A stretch of 64,000 nucleotides of DNA from Saprospiraceae bacterium (GTDB lineage Bacteria > Bacteroidota > Bacteroidia > Chitinophagales > Saprospiraceae): contig JANQLV010000023.1 of assembly GCA_028280415.1 (NCBI GenBank), positions 124,001-188,000 on the forward strand, in the 5' to 3' direction. Shown piece by piece: positions 35,692 through 43,284 of this stretch. The notes under the pieces were generated by a model. That model was given only the letters and a program-made list of their open reading frames with translations. It was not told the DNA's origin and ran no database searches. Position numbers and translations under genes: made by a program. Position 1 is the first letter of the stretch; every line of letters begins with the position of its first letter.

Positions 35692-36993
35692 TTAAACTCC
35701 TACTACAACTTCCCAGAGGTCTTCTTTTTTAAAATATTTTTGTGCGATATGCTGGATTTCATCCGGGCTAATTGTTTTTATTTTCTCAACCAGCAACTCC
35801 AAAGCTTGCGGGGATAATCCTTCGGAAATAATTGTTTTAATCATTTCCCCTGTATTGAAAGGACCATCCAGCATCGTCAGTAAATTTCCAAGCAAATAAT
35901 TACGTACCATCTCCAGTTCTTCCCGCTCTACCGGTTGAGTCTGGAGCAAATACAGCTCTTTGTAAATTTCTTCTTTTGTAGCATCAACCAGGTCATTACT
36001 TACTTCCGTCCCTATATAAAAACATCCGTCACGATACATGGTGTCCAGGGAAGAATATATATTGTAAGTAAAGCCTTTATTTTCCCGGATATTAGTCATT
36101 AAGCGCGAACCAAAGTAGCCTCCCAATATGGTATTCACCAGATACATGGCATTATAATCTTCGTGTTTCCTGTTAAAAAGCCGCCGCCCGATTCGGATAG
36201 CCGTTTGCAAAGAATCCGGGTGGTCAATTTTAACATTTTGTGCCGGAGGAACACGCCCCGGAAAAGTTAGTATTGATGGTTCACCGGTATATAAACCTCT
36301 TCCAAAATGCTCATTTAATTTTTTGATAATTCCGGGGGTTGATTTACCGCTGATAAAAATCATACAGCCTTCTTTTGTATAATTCTGACTGTGATGATTA
36401 AACAGATCTTCCCTGTTTAGGGATTCATACGTTTCGGGAATACTATTATATCCGTAAGGGTGATCTTTTCCAAAAATATATTCGGTTATTTCCCGATAGG
36501 CAACCACATCATTTTTCTGCAAATCGACTTGTAATTTCTGCTTGCTCTGTTTGATATAAGTATCCAGCTCATCCTGTGGAAATTCCGGATACTTAATCAA
36601 TTCGGCAGTGATTGGCAGCAATTCATCCAGATGTCGATTAAGGCTGTAAAGAACGATATTGGATGTATCCAGATTGTATGGAGTACTTAAAGTTCCACCA
36701 TAAAAGTCGACCTTTTCGGAAATCTCCGAAGAGCTGTATTTATTCGTTCCTTCTTTGATCAAACTAGCCGTCGAGCGAGCTGCCAGTTTTTTCGATTCAT
36801 AAGGCCGACCAGCGGTAAAAACCAATTCTATTTTTATAATATCCTGTGTCCCTTTATTGATTTCATAAACGGGAATTCCATTATCCAGAATGTATTTATT
36901 CGGAAAGGGAAGATGAATATTTTGAACCTGTTTAATTAAAGGTGCTTTACTTCTATCAGGCATTTGCTTCATTGTTCGATTGTTCTTATCCAA
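35692..36993 (-). CDS. Non-catalytic M16 family peptidase-like protein
   Basis: This 433-residue protein has the two-domain M16 (pitrilysin/processing-peptidase) fold, including the C-terminal substrate-binding GSRLMTNIRENKGFTYNIYSSL motif. In the N-terminal domain the zinc motif HxxEH is absent: the place where active subunits read HFLEHMLFKGT has ARSTASLIKEGT. In this family such subunits form heterodimers with an active subunit, usually encoded next to it in Bacteroidota. No active M16 gene is next to it here (upstream is divergent dnaN, downstream is mreB). There is no signal peptide. The M16 assignment is sure; activity is probably absent unless paired. Confidence 0.88.
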   Translation of the reverse strand: MDKNNRTMKQMPDRSKAPLIKQVQNIHLPFPNKYILDNGIPVYEINKGTQDIIKIELVFTAGRPYESKKLAARSTASLIKEGTNKYSSSEISEKVDFYGGTLSTPYNLDTSNIVLYSLNRHLDELLPITAELIKYPEFPQDELDTYIKQSKQKLQVDLQKNDVVAYREITEYIFGKDHPYGYNSIPETYESLNREDLFNHHSQNYTKEGCMIFISGKSTPGIIKKLNEHFGRGLYTGEPSILTFPGRVPPAQNVKIDHPDSLQTAIRIGRRLFNRKHEDYNAMYLVNTILGGYFGSRLMTNIRENKGFTYNIYSSLDTMYRDGCFYIGTEVSNDLVDATKEEIYKELYLLQTQPVEREELEMVRNYLLGNLLTMLDGPFNTGEMIKTIISEGLSPQALELLVEKIKTISPDEIQHIAQKYFKKEDLWEVVVGV

Positions 36994-37077
36994 ATTTTGT
37001 ACCTGACAAATATCGAATAAGAAGGAAAAAGCTATTGGGCTGCAAAAATAGTAATATTTTTTGCGTAGTATGGCAAG

Positions 37078-37086
37078 TTATCAACA
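37078..37086 (+). promoter_or_regulatory. DnaA-box-like sequence upstream of dnaN
   Basis: TTATCAACA differs by one base from the DnaA box TTATCCACA and lies 79 nt before the dnaN start. It is a single box, so it may be a regulatory site rather than an origin. Confidence 0.2.
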
Positions 37087-37127
37087 GATTGTTAATATTT
37101 TATACTATATAAATTGACAGGAAGGTG

Positions 37128-37135
37128 TATTTTTG
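37128..37135 (+). promoter_or_regulatory. Bacteroidota -7 box upstream of dnaN
   Basis: TATTTTTG (TAnnTTTG type) is 29 nt before the dnaN ATG. A TTGACA lies just upstream, nearer than a typical -33 element, so the -33 is unclear. Confidence 0.5.
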
Positions 37136-37164
37136 TGCTTTTCAATTAAAAAAGAAAAAACCTT

Positions 37165-38280
37165 ATGAAATTTAGTGTTTCCTCTTCCGATCTTTTAAAG
37201 CAGTTACAAATTGCCGGTGGGGCGATTGGTTCGAATCCCGTATTACCTATCCTCGAGGATTTCCTATTTTCTGTTAAAGATAATAAACTGACGATTTCTG
37301 CTACTGATTTAGAAACTTCTATTATTACCGAAATAGAAATTATGTCAGACGGCAACGGCGTAGTAGCTGTTCCTGCAAAAATATTGTTGGATACACTCAA
37401 AGAGCTTCCCCAGCAGCCGATTACTTTCAATGTAAATAATGAAAACTTTGGTATAGAAATTACCTCTGCTTACGGTAAATATAAACTGGCAGGAGAAAAT
37501 GGAAATGATTTCCCAAAAATTCCGGAGCCGGATACCGTGGACACGATTAATGTACAAGCTCCTGCTTTGTCACAAGCAATTAGCAAAACGCTTTTTGCGA
37601 CCAGTAATGATGAATTACGGCCCGCTATGACCGGTGTCTATTTTCAGGTTGACTTCAGCAAATTAACCTTTGTTGCAACCGATGCACATAAGTTGGTCAA
37701 ATATACTTTTACAGATGTAACCAGTGAAGTTTCTACTTCTTTCATCGTACCTAAAAAAGCGCTAACCCTTTTAAAGGGAGCTTTGCCTTCCGGTGATGAA
37801 GTCAAACTTTCTTTTAACAAGTCAAACGCTTTTTTCTCTTTCGGTAATGTCAATTTGATTTGCCGGTTAATTGATGCAAAATACCCTGATTATAATGCGG
37901 TTATTCCGGTTGATAATCCTCATTTACTAAGCGCAGGACGTTCTGATTTTATGAACTCCCTCCGCCGGATTGCCATCTACGCGAATAAAACTACGAATCA
38001 AGTAATTCTCAACGTTAATGATGGTAGCCTGACGGTTTCTGCCCAGGATCTGGATTTTTCCAACGAAGCAACCGAACAATTAACCTGTACTTATAATGGC
38101 GAGCCCCTTACCATTGGTTTTAATGCCAAATTTTTGATTGAAATGCTGAATGTGCTGGAGAGTGACGAAATTAAAATGGAACTTTCCACACCGACCCGAG
38201 CCGGTATTTTATTACCCGCCGAGCCAAGCGAAGGAGAAGAAATTCTGATGCTGGTAATGCCGGTAATGCTTAGCAATTAA
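37165..38280 (+). CDS. dnaN: DNA polymerase III subunit beta (sliding clamp)
   Basis: This 371-residue protein forms the ring-shaped sliding clamp that holds DNA polymerases on DNA. It has the three-domain clamp layout with the initial MKFSVSSSDLLKQLQIAGGAI, the FVATDAHKLVKY segment of domain 2, and the C-terminal MLVMPVML motif that forms the protein-binding pocket. Length fits bacterial beta clamps. In this window dnaN is not next to dnaA or recF; the neighbour is a divergent M16-like gene. The promoter has a -7 box 29 nt upstream of the ATG, and copy B of the dispersed repeat follows its stop. Confidence 0.97.
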   Translation: MKFSVSSSDLLKQLQIAGGAIGSNPVLPILEDFLFSVKDNKLTISATDLETSIITEIEIMSDGNGVVAVPAKILLDTLKELPQQPITFNVNNENFGIEITSAYGKYKLAGENGNDFPKIPEPDTVDTINVQAPALSQAISKTLFATSNDELRPAMTGVYFQVDFSKLTFVATDAHKLVKYTFTDVTSEVSTSFIVPKKALTLLKGALPSGDEVKLSFNKSNAFFSFGNVNLICRLIDAKYPDYNAVIPVDNPHLLSAGRSDFMNSLRRIAIYANKTTNQVILNVNDGSLTVSAQDLDFSNEATEQLTCTYNGEPLTIGFNAKFLIEMLNVLESDEIKMELSTPTRAGILLPAEPSEGEEILMLVMPVMLSN

Positions 38281-38301
38281 AAGTTATAAGCTAAGCTTTA
38301 A

Positions 38302-38419
38302 TATGAGTCAGCACGACTTAATAACATTTCTAAAAGGATTTATAGAATATTAAAAGCTTTTAAGTTCTATGAAACAGGTATTTTGGGTATTGAGTCTTAA
38401 GTTTTCCAGGATGACTTAT
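38302..38419 (+). repeat. Dispersed intergenic repeat, copy B
   Basis: Copy B follows the dnaN stop. It carries the core AAGCTTTTAAG..ATGAAACAGGT at 38354-38379 and shares the wider flank (GAGTCA..GACTT and GGATTTATA) with copy A, but its 3' arm has lost the hairpin complement, so it looks decayed. Confidence 0.6.
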
Positions 38420-38509
38420 ATTTTTATTATCTTGATAATTGATAAAGGTTTGAGTTGTTAGATATCAAATACCGGCAATTTCCCAGTCTAGATTTTTCAA
38501 TCAATTATT

Positions 38510-38974
38510 ATGAGGATTCCTCTATCATTTCTTATAATTATTCTTTTATTCATTTCTAGTTGTAATAATGAATCCCGCCATAAGCAAAACGCTCATCCTT
38601 CTACACCTGCTCAGGTGGCGCAGGAATGGATTGAAGCTTTTTACAGCGATAATTTTGAAAAAGCGATGGCCCTGGGAACTGACATTACCCGTATGATGAT
38701 CGACTCTGTTAAAAAGGAAATGCAGCCCAATGCTCCGGTTATTGCTTTTAAAATATCCAATATGTCTTGTCAAGTCAAAGAGGATTCTGCCAGATGCACT
38801 TATATTTACCAGGAAGAGACCGATCAGTTTCAGGAATATATCGACCTGATCAAACAAGACGGGCGATGGTTCGTAAATGAGTCCTGGGAAAGTGCTACGG
38901 ATGCTGAACTGGAATTTGATATGATCAGGGAAGAACTGGAAAGAATTCTCGAGGCCGAAGAACAGGGCAATTAA
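38510..38974 (+). CDS. Small lipoprotein (DUF4878/NTF2-like)
   Basis: This 154-residue protein has a lipoprotein signal with lipobox ISSC (Cys18). After a polar linker it resembles the DUF4878/SnoaL-like fold: a helix AQEWIEAFYSDNFEKAMALG, then strands with CTYIYQEETDQFQEYIDL and a final DGRWFVNESW. Such lipoproteins are very common in Bacteroidota and their role is unknown. It lies 125 nt upstream of nadD on the same strand. Confidence 0.8.
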   Translation: MRIPLSFLIIILLFISSCNNESRHKQNAHPSTPAQVAQEWIEAFYSDNFEKAMALGTDITRMMIDSVKKEMQPNAPVIAFKISNMSCQVKEDSARCTYIYQEETDQFQEYIDLIKQDGRWFVNESWESATDAELEFDMIREELERILEAEEQGN

Positions 38975-39099
38975 ATAACACATTACATTCCAAATTGACC
39001 ATCCAAAGTCTGCTTCTATTTTTTCTACATGGTTTTGAAGTTTTGTAACTTTCGGGCTACATCGCAATTTAGCGCGTGTTTGGATTAATATAATTTTAC

Positions 39100-39675
39100 A
39101 TGAAAATCGGTTTATTTTTTGGCTCATTCAACCCGGTACATATTGGTCATTTGATTATTGCTAATTATATGGCCACCCAAACGCCTCTGGAACAAGTATG
39201 GTTCGTCGTTTCGCCACAAAATCCTCTCAAAGCCAAGAACAGCCTCGCCAGAGATTATGATCGTTTGCATCTCGTCAGACTTGCCATCGGGGACAATCCT
39301 TTGCTAAAAGCTTCAAATATAGAGTTCGATCTGCCAAAGCCCTCCTATACAATTGATACGCTGGTTTATCTGAAAGAAAAACACCCAACGTACGAATTTG
39401 TGCTCATTATGGGTGGCGATAATCTGGGCTCTTTCCACAAATGGAAAAACTATGAAATCATTCTCCGGGATTACGAAATATACGTTTATAAAAGACCTTC
39501 TTATGAGTTGGGTGATTTACAAGACCATCCGAAAATCTCCATTTTTGAAGCACCCTTGATGCAAATATCCGCCAGCTATATCCGCAAATGTATCAAAGAT
39601 GGCCATTCTGTACAGTATTTAGTTCCCGAAGAAGTTTTTACTTATTTAGGCAGTAGTAGCTTGTATAGAAAATAG
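39100..39675 (+). CDS. nadD: Nicotinate-nucleotide adenylyltransferase
   Basis: This 191-residue enzyme adenylates nicotinic acid mononucleotide in NAD synthesis. The N-terminal MKIGLFFGSFNPVHIGH contains the nucleotidyltransferase HxGH site (His14, His17), and the C-terminal ISASYIRK corresponds to the ISxTxxR motif with the SVQYLVPEEVFTYL end segment. Length fits NadD. The Asp-rich loop MGGDNLGSFHKW identifies the NaMN-specific branch. Confidence 0.95.
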   Translation: MKIGLFFGSFNPVHIGHLIIANYMATQTPLEQVWFVVSPQNPLKAKNSLARDYDRLHLVRLAIGDNPLLKASNIEFDLPKPSYTIDTLVYLKEKHPTYEFVLIMGGDNLGSFHKWKNYEIILRDYEIYVYKRPSYELGDLQDHPKISIFEAPLMQISASYIRKCIKDGHSVQYLVPEEVFTYLGSSSLYRK

Positions 39676-39842
39676 CGTTTAAAAGATTTCTCCACCATCT
39701 TCCCTTTCCAGATCAATTGGTATTCGTTTCCAAATGAAACAGAATTACCATTAGAATCCTGACATATAACTTTGTCTGGTACAGCATTTAAAAAAAATAA
39801 AAGATACCTTTATTTCACATCCATTATAAAATATCTTTAGCT

Positions 39843-40460
39843 ATGAAAAATCAATTCGTCCTTTTTCCTTCTATTCTACTCTGTTGTTTCTTAAGCATTA
39901 AAAGCATTTCTCAATCTAGTGAAATGGATACTTCAAGTACTAATTACCCCAAAGCATTGGTTAGTTTTTCCGATTTCAAAAATTTGATGGATGAAGTAGA
40001 GTCTCATAGATACCAGAGATTGATAAGTTTGGATACATTTCTGAAGATGAGTGAACATCCTAATACGATTATCCTGGATACAAGATCAAAGGATAAGTTT
40101 ATGAGTAAGCATATTAAAGGCGCCATAAACTTGCCCTTTACCGAATTTACTCAAAGAAATTTGGACAGGCTGATCAAAGATAAAAATGCAAGAATTCTTA
40201 TCTATTGTAATAATAATTTTGATGGAGACCAGGTTTATTTTGCCTCGAAAACTTCAAGCACCAGAAGCGAATTTGCTCCATTTAGAAAACCGATCATGTT
40301 AGCATTAAACATTCCAACGTATTTGAATTTATATGGCTACGGATTTAAGAATGTTTATGAGTTGAACGAATTAGTACATGTTAAAGATCGGAGAATAAAA
40401 TTTGAAGGCAAATCTGTGCCCATTGTTATAAAAAACATTATTTCTTTGAAAAAGAACTGA
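39843..40460 (+). CDS. Exported rhodanese-like domain protein
   Basis: This 205-residue protein has a Sec signal peptide (first 22 residues). A rhodanese fold follows with LDTRSKDKFMSKHIKGAINLPF, the typical first half, and then a Cys-containing active-site-like loop, LIYCNNNFDGD near 120, although the loop is longer and less regular than in a classical rhodanese. A sulphur-transfer role is possible but the Cys context is unusual. It has its own leader after nadD, with no clear operon partner. Confidence 0.78.
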   Translation: MKNQFVLFPSILLCCFLSIKSISQSSEMDTSSTNYPKALVSFSDFKNLMDEVESHRYQRLISLDTFLKMSEHPNTIILDTRSKDKFMSKHIKGAINLPFTEFTQRNLDRLIKDKNARILIYCNNNFDGDQVYFASKTSSTRSEFAPFRKPIMLALNIPTYLNLYGYGFKNVYELNELVHVKDRRIKFEGKSVPIVIKNIISLKKN

Positions 40461-40606
40461 TTAAACGATAGAACCATTTTTTTAATGGCAGATGTCGCTG
40501 GTATATACTAGAAATAGCCTGTTTCTTTTAGTATATTCACTCCTTTCCCGCTTAAACCTGTTTGATAGAAGACACTGTTGAATTAAAAACTAAGCAAAAA
40601 CAATAA

Positions 40607-40614
40607 TATCTTTG
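40607..40614 (+). promoter_or_regulatory. Bacteroidota -7 box upstream of porZ
   Basis: TATCTTTG fits TAnnTTTG. A TTG about 27 nt upstream could serve as the -33 element. It would give a 5' leader of about 140 nt. Confidence 0.4.
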
Positions 40615-40756
40615 TGTGGTTGTTAGTGTAATATTGTTGCATTACATTATTCTTCTATCCAGCAGAACCTTTGAAAATACATATGATTTATAGTCAACCT
40701 GCTAAAAAGAGTTATTAGCCGGTTATAAGTTGTTTTTTTATAAAATGCTTACAATT

Positions 40757-43072
40757 ATGCGTAAAAATCAACTCACTCTTTACTTGTTGCTTTTTCCTTT
40801 CTTGCTTTCGGCACAGCTTGATCTGAAACTGGGTCAATGGAAATCTTATTTGCCCTATCACCTGGGTAAGTCCATTACGCAAAGCGAAACCACTATCTAT
40901 TATGCTTCTCCCTGGTCATTATTTATGATTGACAAAGAGGAAAACTCCGTTCGGTTTATGAGTAAAGTAGAAGGATTGTCGGACGTTGGTATGGGGGTCA
41001 TTAAATATGTTCCCGGCCAGGAGACCTTAATTACCAGTTATGAGAATAGCAATATCGACTTAATCAAACCAAGCAGAATTGTCAATTTACCTTTTATCAA
41101 AGAGGATCAAAACATTGTTGGAGACAAACAGATTTATAACATTTTTCTGGCAGATGATAATAACCTGGCTTATTTAGCATGTGGTTTTGGCGTTGTGGAG
41201 TTAAATGTTGAAAGAGAAGAGTTTGGTTTTACAACCAAAATGAATCTCCGAGTCAACGATGTTATCATCTACGAAGGTTTTTTGTTTGCAGCAACGGATG
41301 AAGGGATTTACCGAGCTCCATATACCAATAGCAGTGTTAATCTTCAGGATTTTGGAAATTGGACATTACTCGATAGCGACTTCGGTTTTCCGGACGATTA
41401 CAGCACCATTGCTCTGGAAGTTTATAATGGAAAGTTGTTTTTAACCATTGATGATGCTCTTTACTCCTATGATGACAACACGCTCACGGAAATCTATACA
41501 GATAATGACCCTTCGTTTCACTTTTTCCCGAGGTATCTTTCTGCCGAGGGTCAGCACCTGATTTTGGGTTTAAGCTGTGAGAAATTACCTCCTGAAGATG
41601 GCACTTGCAGAGGTAAGGCACTTTTCTTTGACCAGGCACTGAATATAAGCGAGTCGGGCGATAAATGTGTAGATCGTCCTTTCTATGCTATTGAAGATGA
41701 ACAAGGCAAAATCTGGTATTCTGACAATTGGGATAATATCCGCTATTCCGATCAGGCCTCTGGTGATTGTATTGAGCAATATTTTAATTCTCCCTATAAG
41801 CAGGAAGCAATAACTATTGTGATCGATGACAATGATGTATACGTAGCTACCGAAAGGCCGCCAACCAATACAACGAATGGTTATTATATGCTGCGAGATG
41901 GTATCTGGACAATTTACAATGGCCTATTCAATAGTAATTTGCGAAATATTCGCTCGGTTTACAAAATAGCGATTCATCCAGTTAACAAAAAAGTATATGC
42001 TGGTACCTTCTATCAGGGTTTATGGGAGCAGGACGGGGATAATTTCACCCTTTATGACGATACCAATTCCTTATTAGGCGAGTCTGCTGAAGCAGGAAGA
42101 GTCCGGGTCGGAGGCCTGGCCTTTGATGAAAATAATAACCTCTGGATGACTAATAATACTTCTGCTAATCCCCTGGTTGTATTGAAAGATGATGGTGAAT
42201 GGCAAAATAATTTTAGCATTTCTCAAAAAGCACTACTTGATCTGATTATTGACGATGCCGGTAATAAATGGTGTATTGCCGACGGAGAAGCTCAGGGTGT
42301 TGTTATTTTCAATGAAGGAAATATTGATGATCCTACCGATGATCAAGTTCGTATACTTAGTACCTCCAACAGCTCCTTGCCAAACAACCGCGTACATGCG
42401 GTGACGGTTGATCTCGATGGGGATGTTTGGGTAGGAACAGACGAAGGGGTTATCGTCTTCGAATGCGGTTCTAATGTATTTGATCCGAATTGCAGAGGCT
42501 CCAGACGAATTGTGGAAGTTGATGGTTTCAATGCCTATCTGCTGGAAACAGAATCCGTCAGCACAATTGCTGTTGACGGAGCTAACCGCAAATGGTTCGG
42601 AACCACGAACGGCGTATTCGTTCAATCCCCGAATGGAGAAGAACAAATCGCCTTTTTTGATAAAGATAATAGTCCTTTATTTAGCAATCAGATTGACGAT
42701 ATCGCGATCAATTACAATACGGGAGAAGTTTTTATCGGTACAGGTAGTGGTTTGATTTCAGTAAGAGGTGAAGCAACGGGTGGAAGTTTACGCCATAGTG
42801 ATGAAGTTTACGCTTTTCCTAATCCGGTTCGCCCGGATTATGATGGCCCGATTGCGATTAAAGGCTTACCCCGGGATGCCAATGTAAAGATCACCGATAT
42901 TAAGGGACAACTGGTTTATGAAACAACGGCTCTGGGAGGACAGGCTATTTGGGATGGAAGAGATTATAATGGCCAAAAAGCTGCTACTGGTGTTTATCTG
43001 GTTTTTTCCACCAGCCAGGAGCTATTAAATAATCCGGATGCTGCCGTTACCAAGATTTTATTTGTGAAGTAA
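40757..43072 (+). CDS. porZ: PorZ-like type IX secretion system protein (two-component-propeller fold)
   Basis: The 771-residue product resembles PorZ, the surface component of the type IX secretion attachment complex. After a Sec signal (MRKNQLTLYLLLFPFLL) it begins LDLKLGQWKSYLPYHLGKSITQ, the conserved N-terminal motif of PorZ, followed by WD/regulator-propeller-like blades (repeats of the kind DGDVWVGTDEGVIVF and NRKWFGTTNGVFVQ) and a T9SS-type C-terminal domain (AFPNPVRPDYDGP.. ITDIKGQLVYET.. LFVK). In the model, PorZ helps attach anionic LPS to cargo proteins bearing the sorting domain. I chose the ATG at 40757; in-frame TTG at 40730 and ATG at 40745 are alternatives. It links to the two T9SS cargo proteins elsewhere in the window. 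Confidence 0.85.
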   Translation: MRKNQLTLYLLLFPFLLSAQLDLKLGQWKSYLPYHLGKSITQSETTIYYASPWSLFMIDKEENSVRFMSKVEGLSDVGMGVIKYVPGQETLITSYENSNIDLIKPSRIVNLPFIKEDQNIVGDKQIYNIFLADDNNLAYLACGFGVVELNVEREEFGFTTKMNLRVNDVIIYEGFLFAATDEGIYRAPYTNSSVNLQDFGNWTLLDSDFGFPDDYSTIALEVYNGKLFLTIDDALYSYDDNTLTEIYTDNDPSFHFFPRYLSAEGQHLILGLSCEKLPPEDGTCRGKALFFDQALNISESGDKCVDRPFYAIEDEQGKIWYSDNWDNIRYSDQASGDCIEQYFNSPYKQEAITIVIDDNDVYVATERPPTNTTNGYYMLRDGIWTIYNGLFNSNLRNIRSVYKIAIHPVNKKVYAGTFYQGLWEQDGDNFTLYDDTNSLLGESAEAGRVRVGGLAFDENNNLWMTNNTSANPLVVLKDDGEWQNNFSISQKALLDLIIDDAGNKWCIADGEAQGVVIFNEGNIDDPTDDQVRILSTSNSSLPNNRVHAVTVDLDGDVWVGTDEGVIVFECGSNVFDPNCRGSRRIVEVDGFNAYLLETESVSTIAVDGANRKWFGTTNGVFVQSPNGEEQIAFFDKDNSPLFSNQIDDIAINYNTGEVFIGTGSGLISVRGEATGGSLRHSDEVYAFPNPVRPDYDGPIAIKGLPRDANVKITDIKGQLVYETTALGGQAIWDGRDYNGQKAATGVYLVFSTSQELLNNPDAAVTKILFVK

Positions 43073-43090
43073 ACCGGATGGTCAGGCTCG

Positions 43091-43134
43091 ACTTATGAGG
43101 TTTTGGTTCAAGGACATCCCAAAACCTCATAAGT
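43091..43134. repeat. Perfect 16-bp inverted repeat after porZ
   Basis: ACTTATGAGGTTTTGG at 43091-43106 pairs exactly with 43119-43134 around a 12-nt loop. It lies 18 nt after the porZ stop. There is no T tract, so it is either a stabilising 3' hairpin or a regulator site rather than a standard terminator. Confidence 0.6.
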
Positions 43135-43284
43135 TATGATATGTTCTTCCTTTATTAAAACCTTTCTTATCAAGTTTTCGATTACTGATTCTTTTAAATA
43201 AATTAAGGCTTTAAGCACTTTTTTCTGTAAGTTGGTGGCTACGTTGAATCCGATCATATTTAGTACTATAAACCAGGATTTATC

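Noticed and set aside
37078-37086. Replication origin next to dnaN
   Set aside because: Only one DnaA-box-like sequence is present, with no cluster of boxes, AT-rich unwinding repeats or dnaA gene.
37210-37235. GGTTCGAATCC, resembling a tRNA T-arm
   Set aside because: It is inside the dnaN coding frame and no acceptor, D or anticodon arms flank it.
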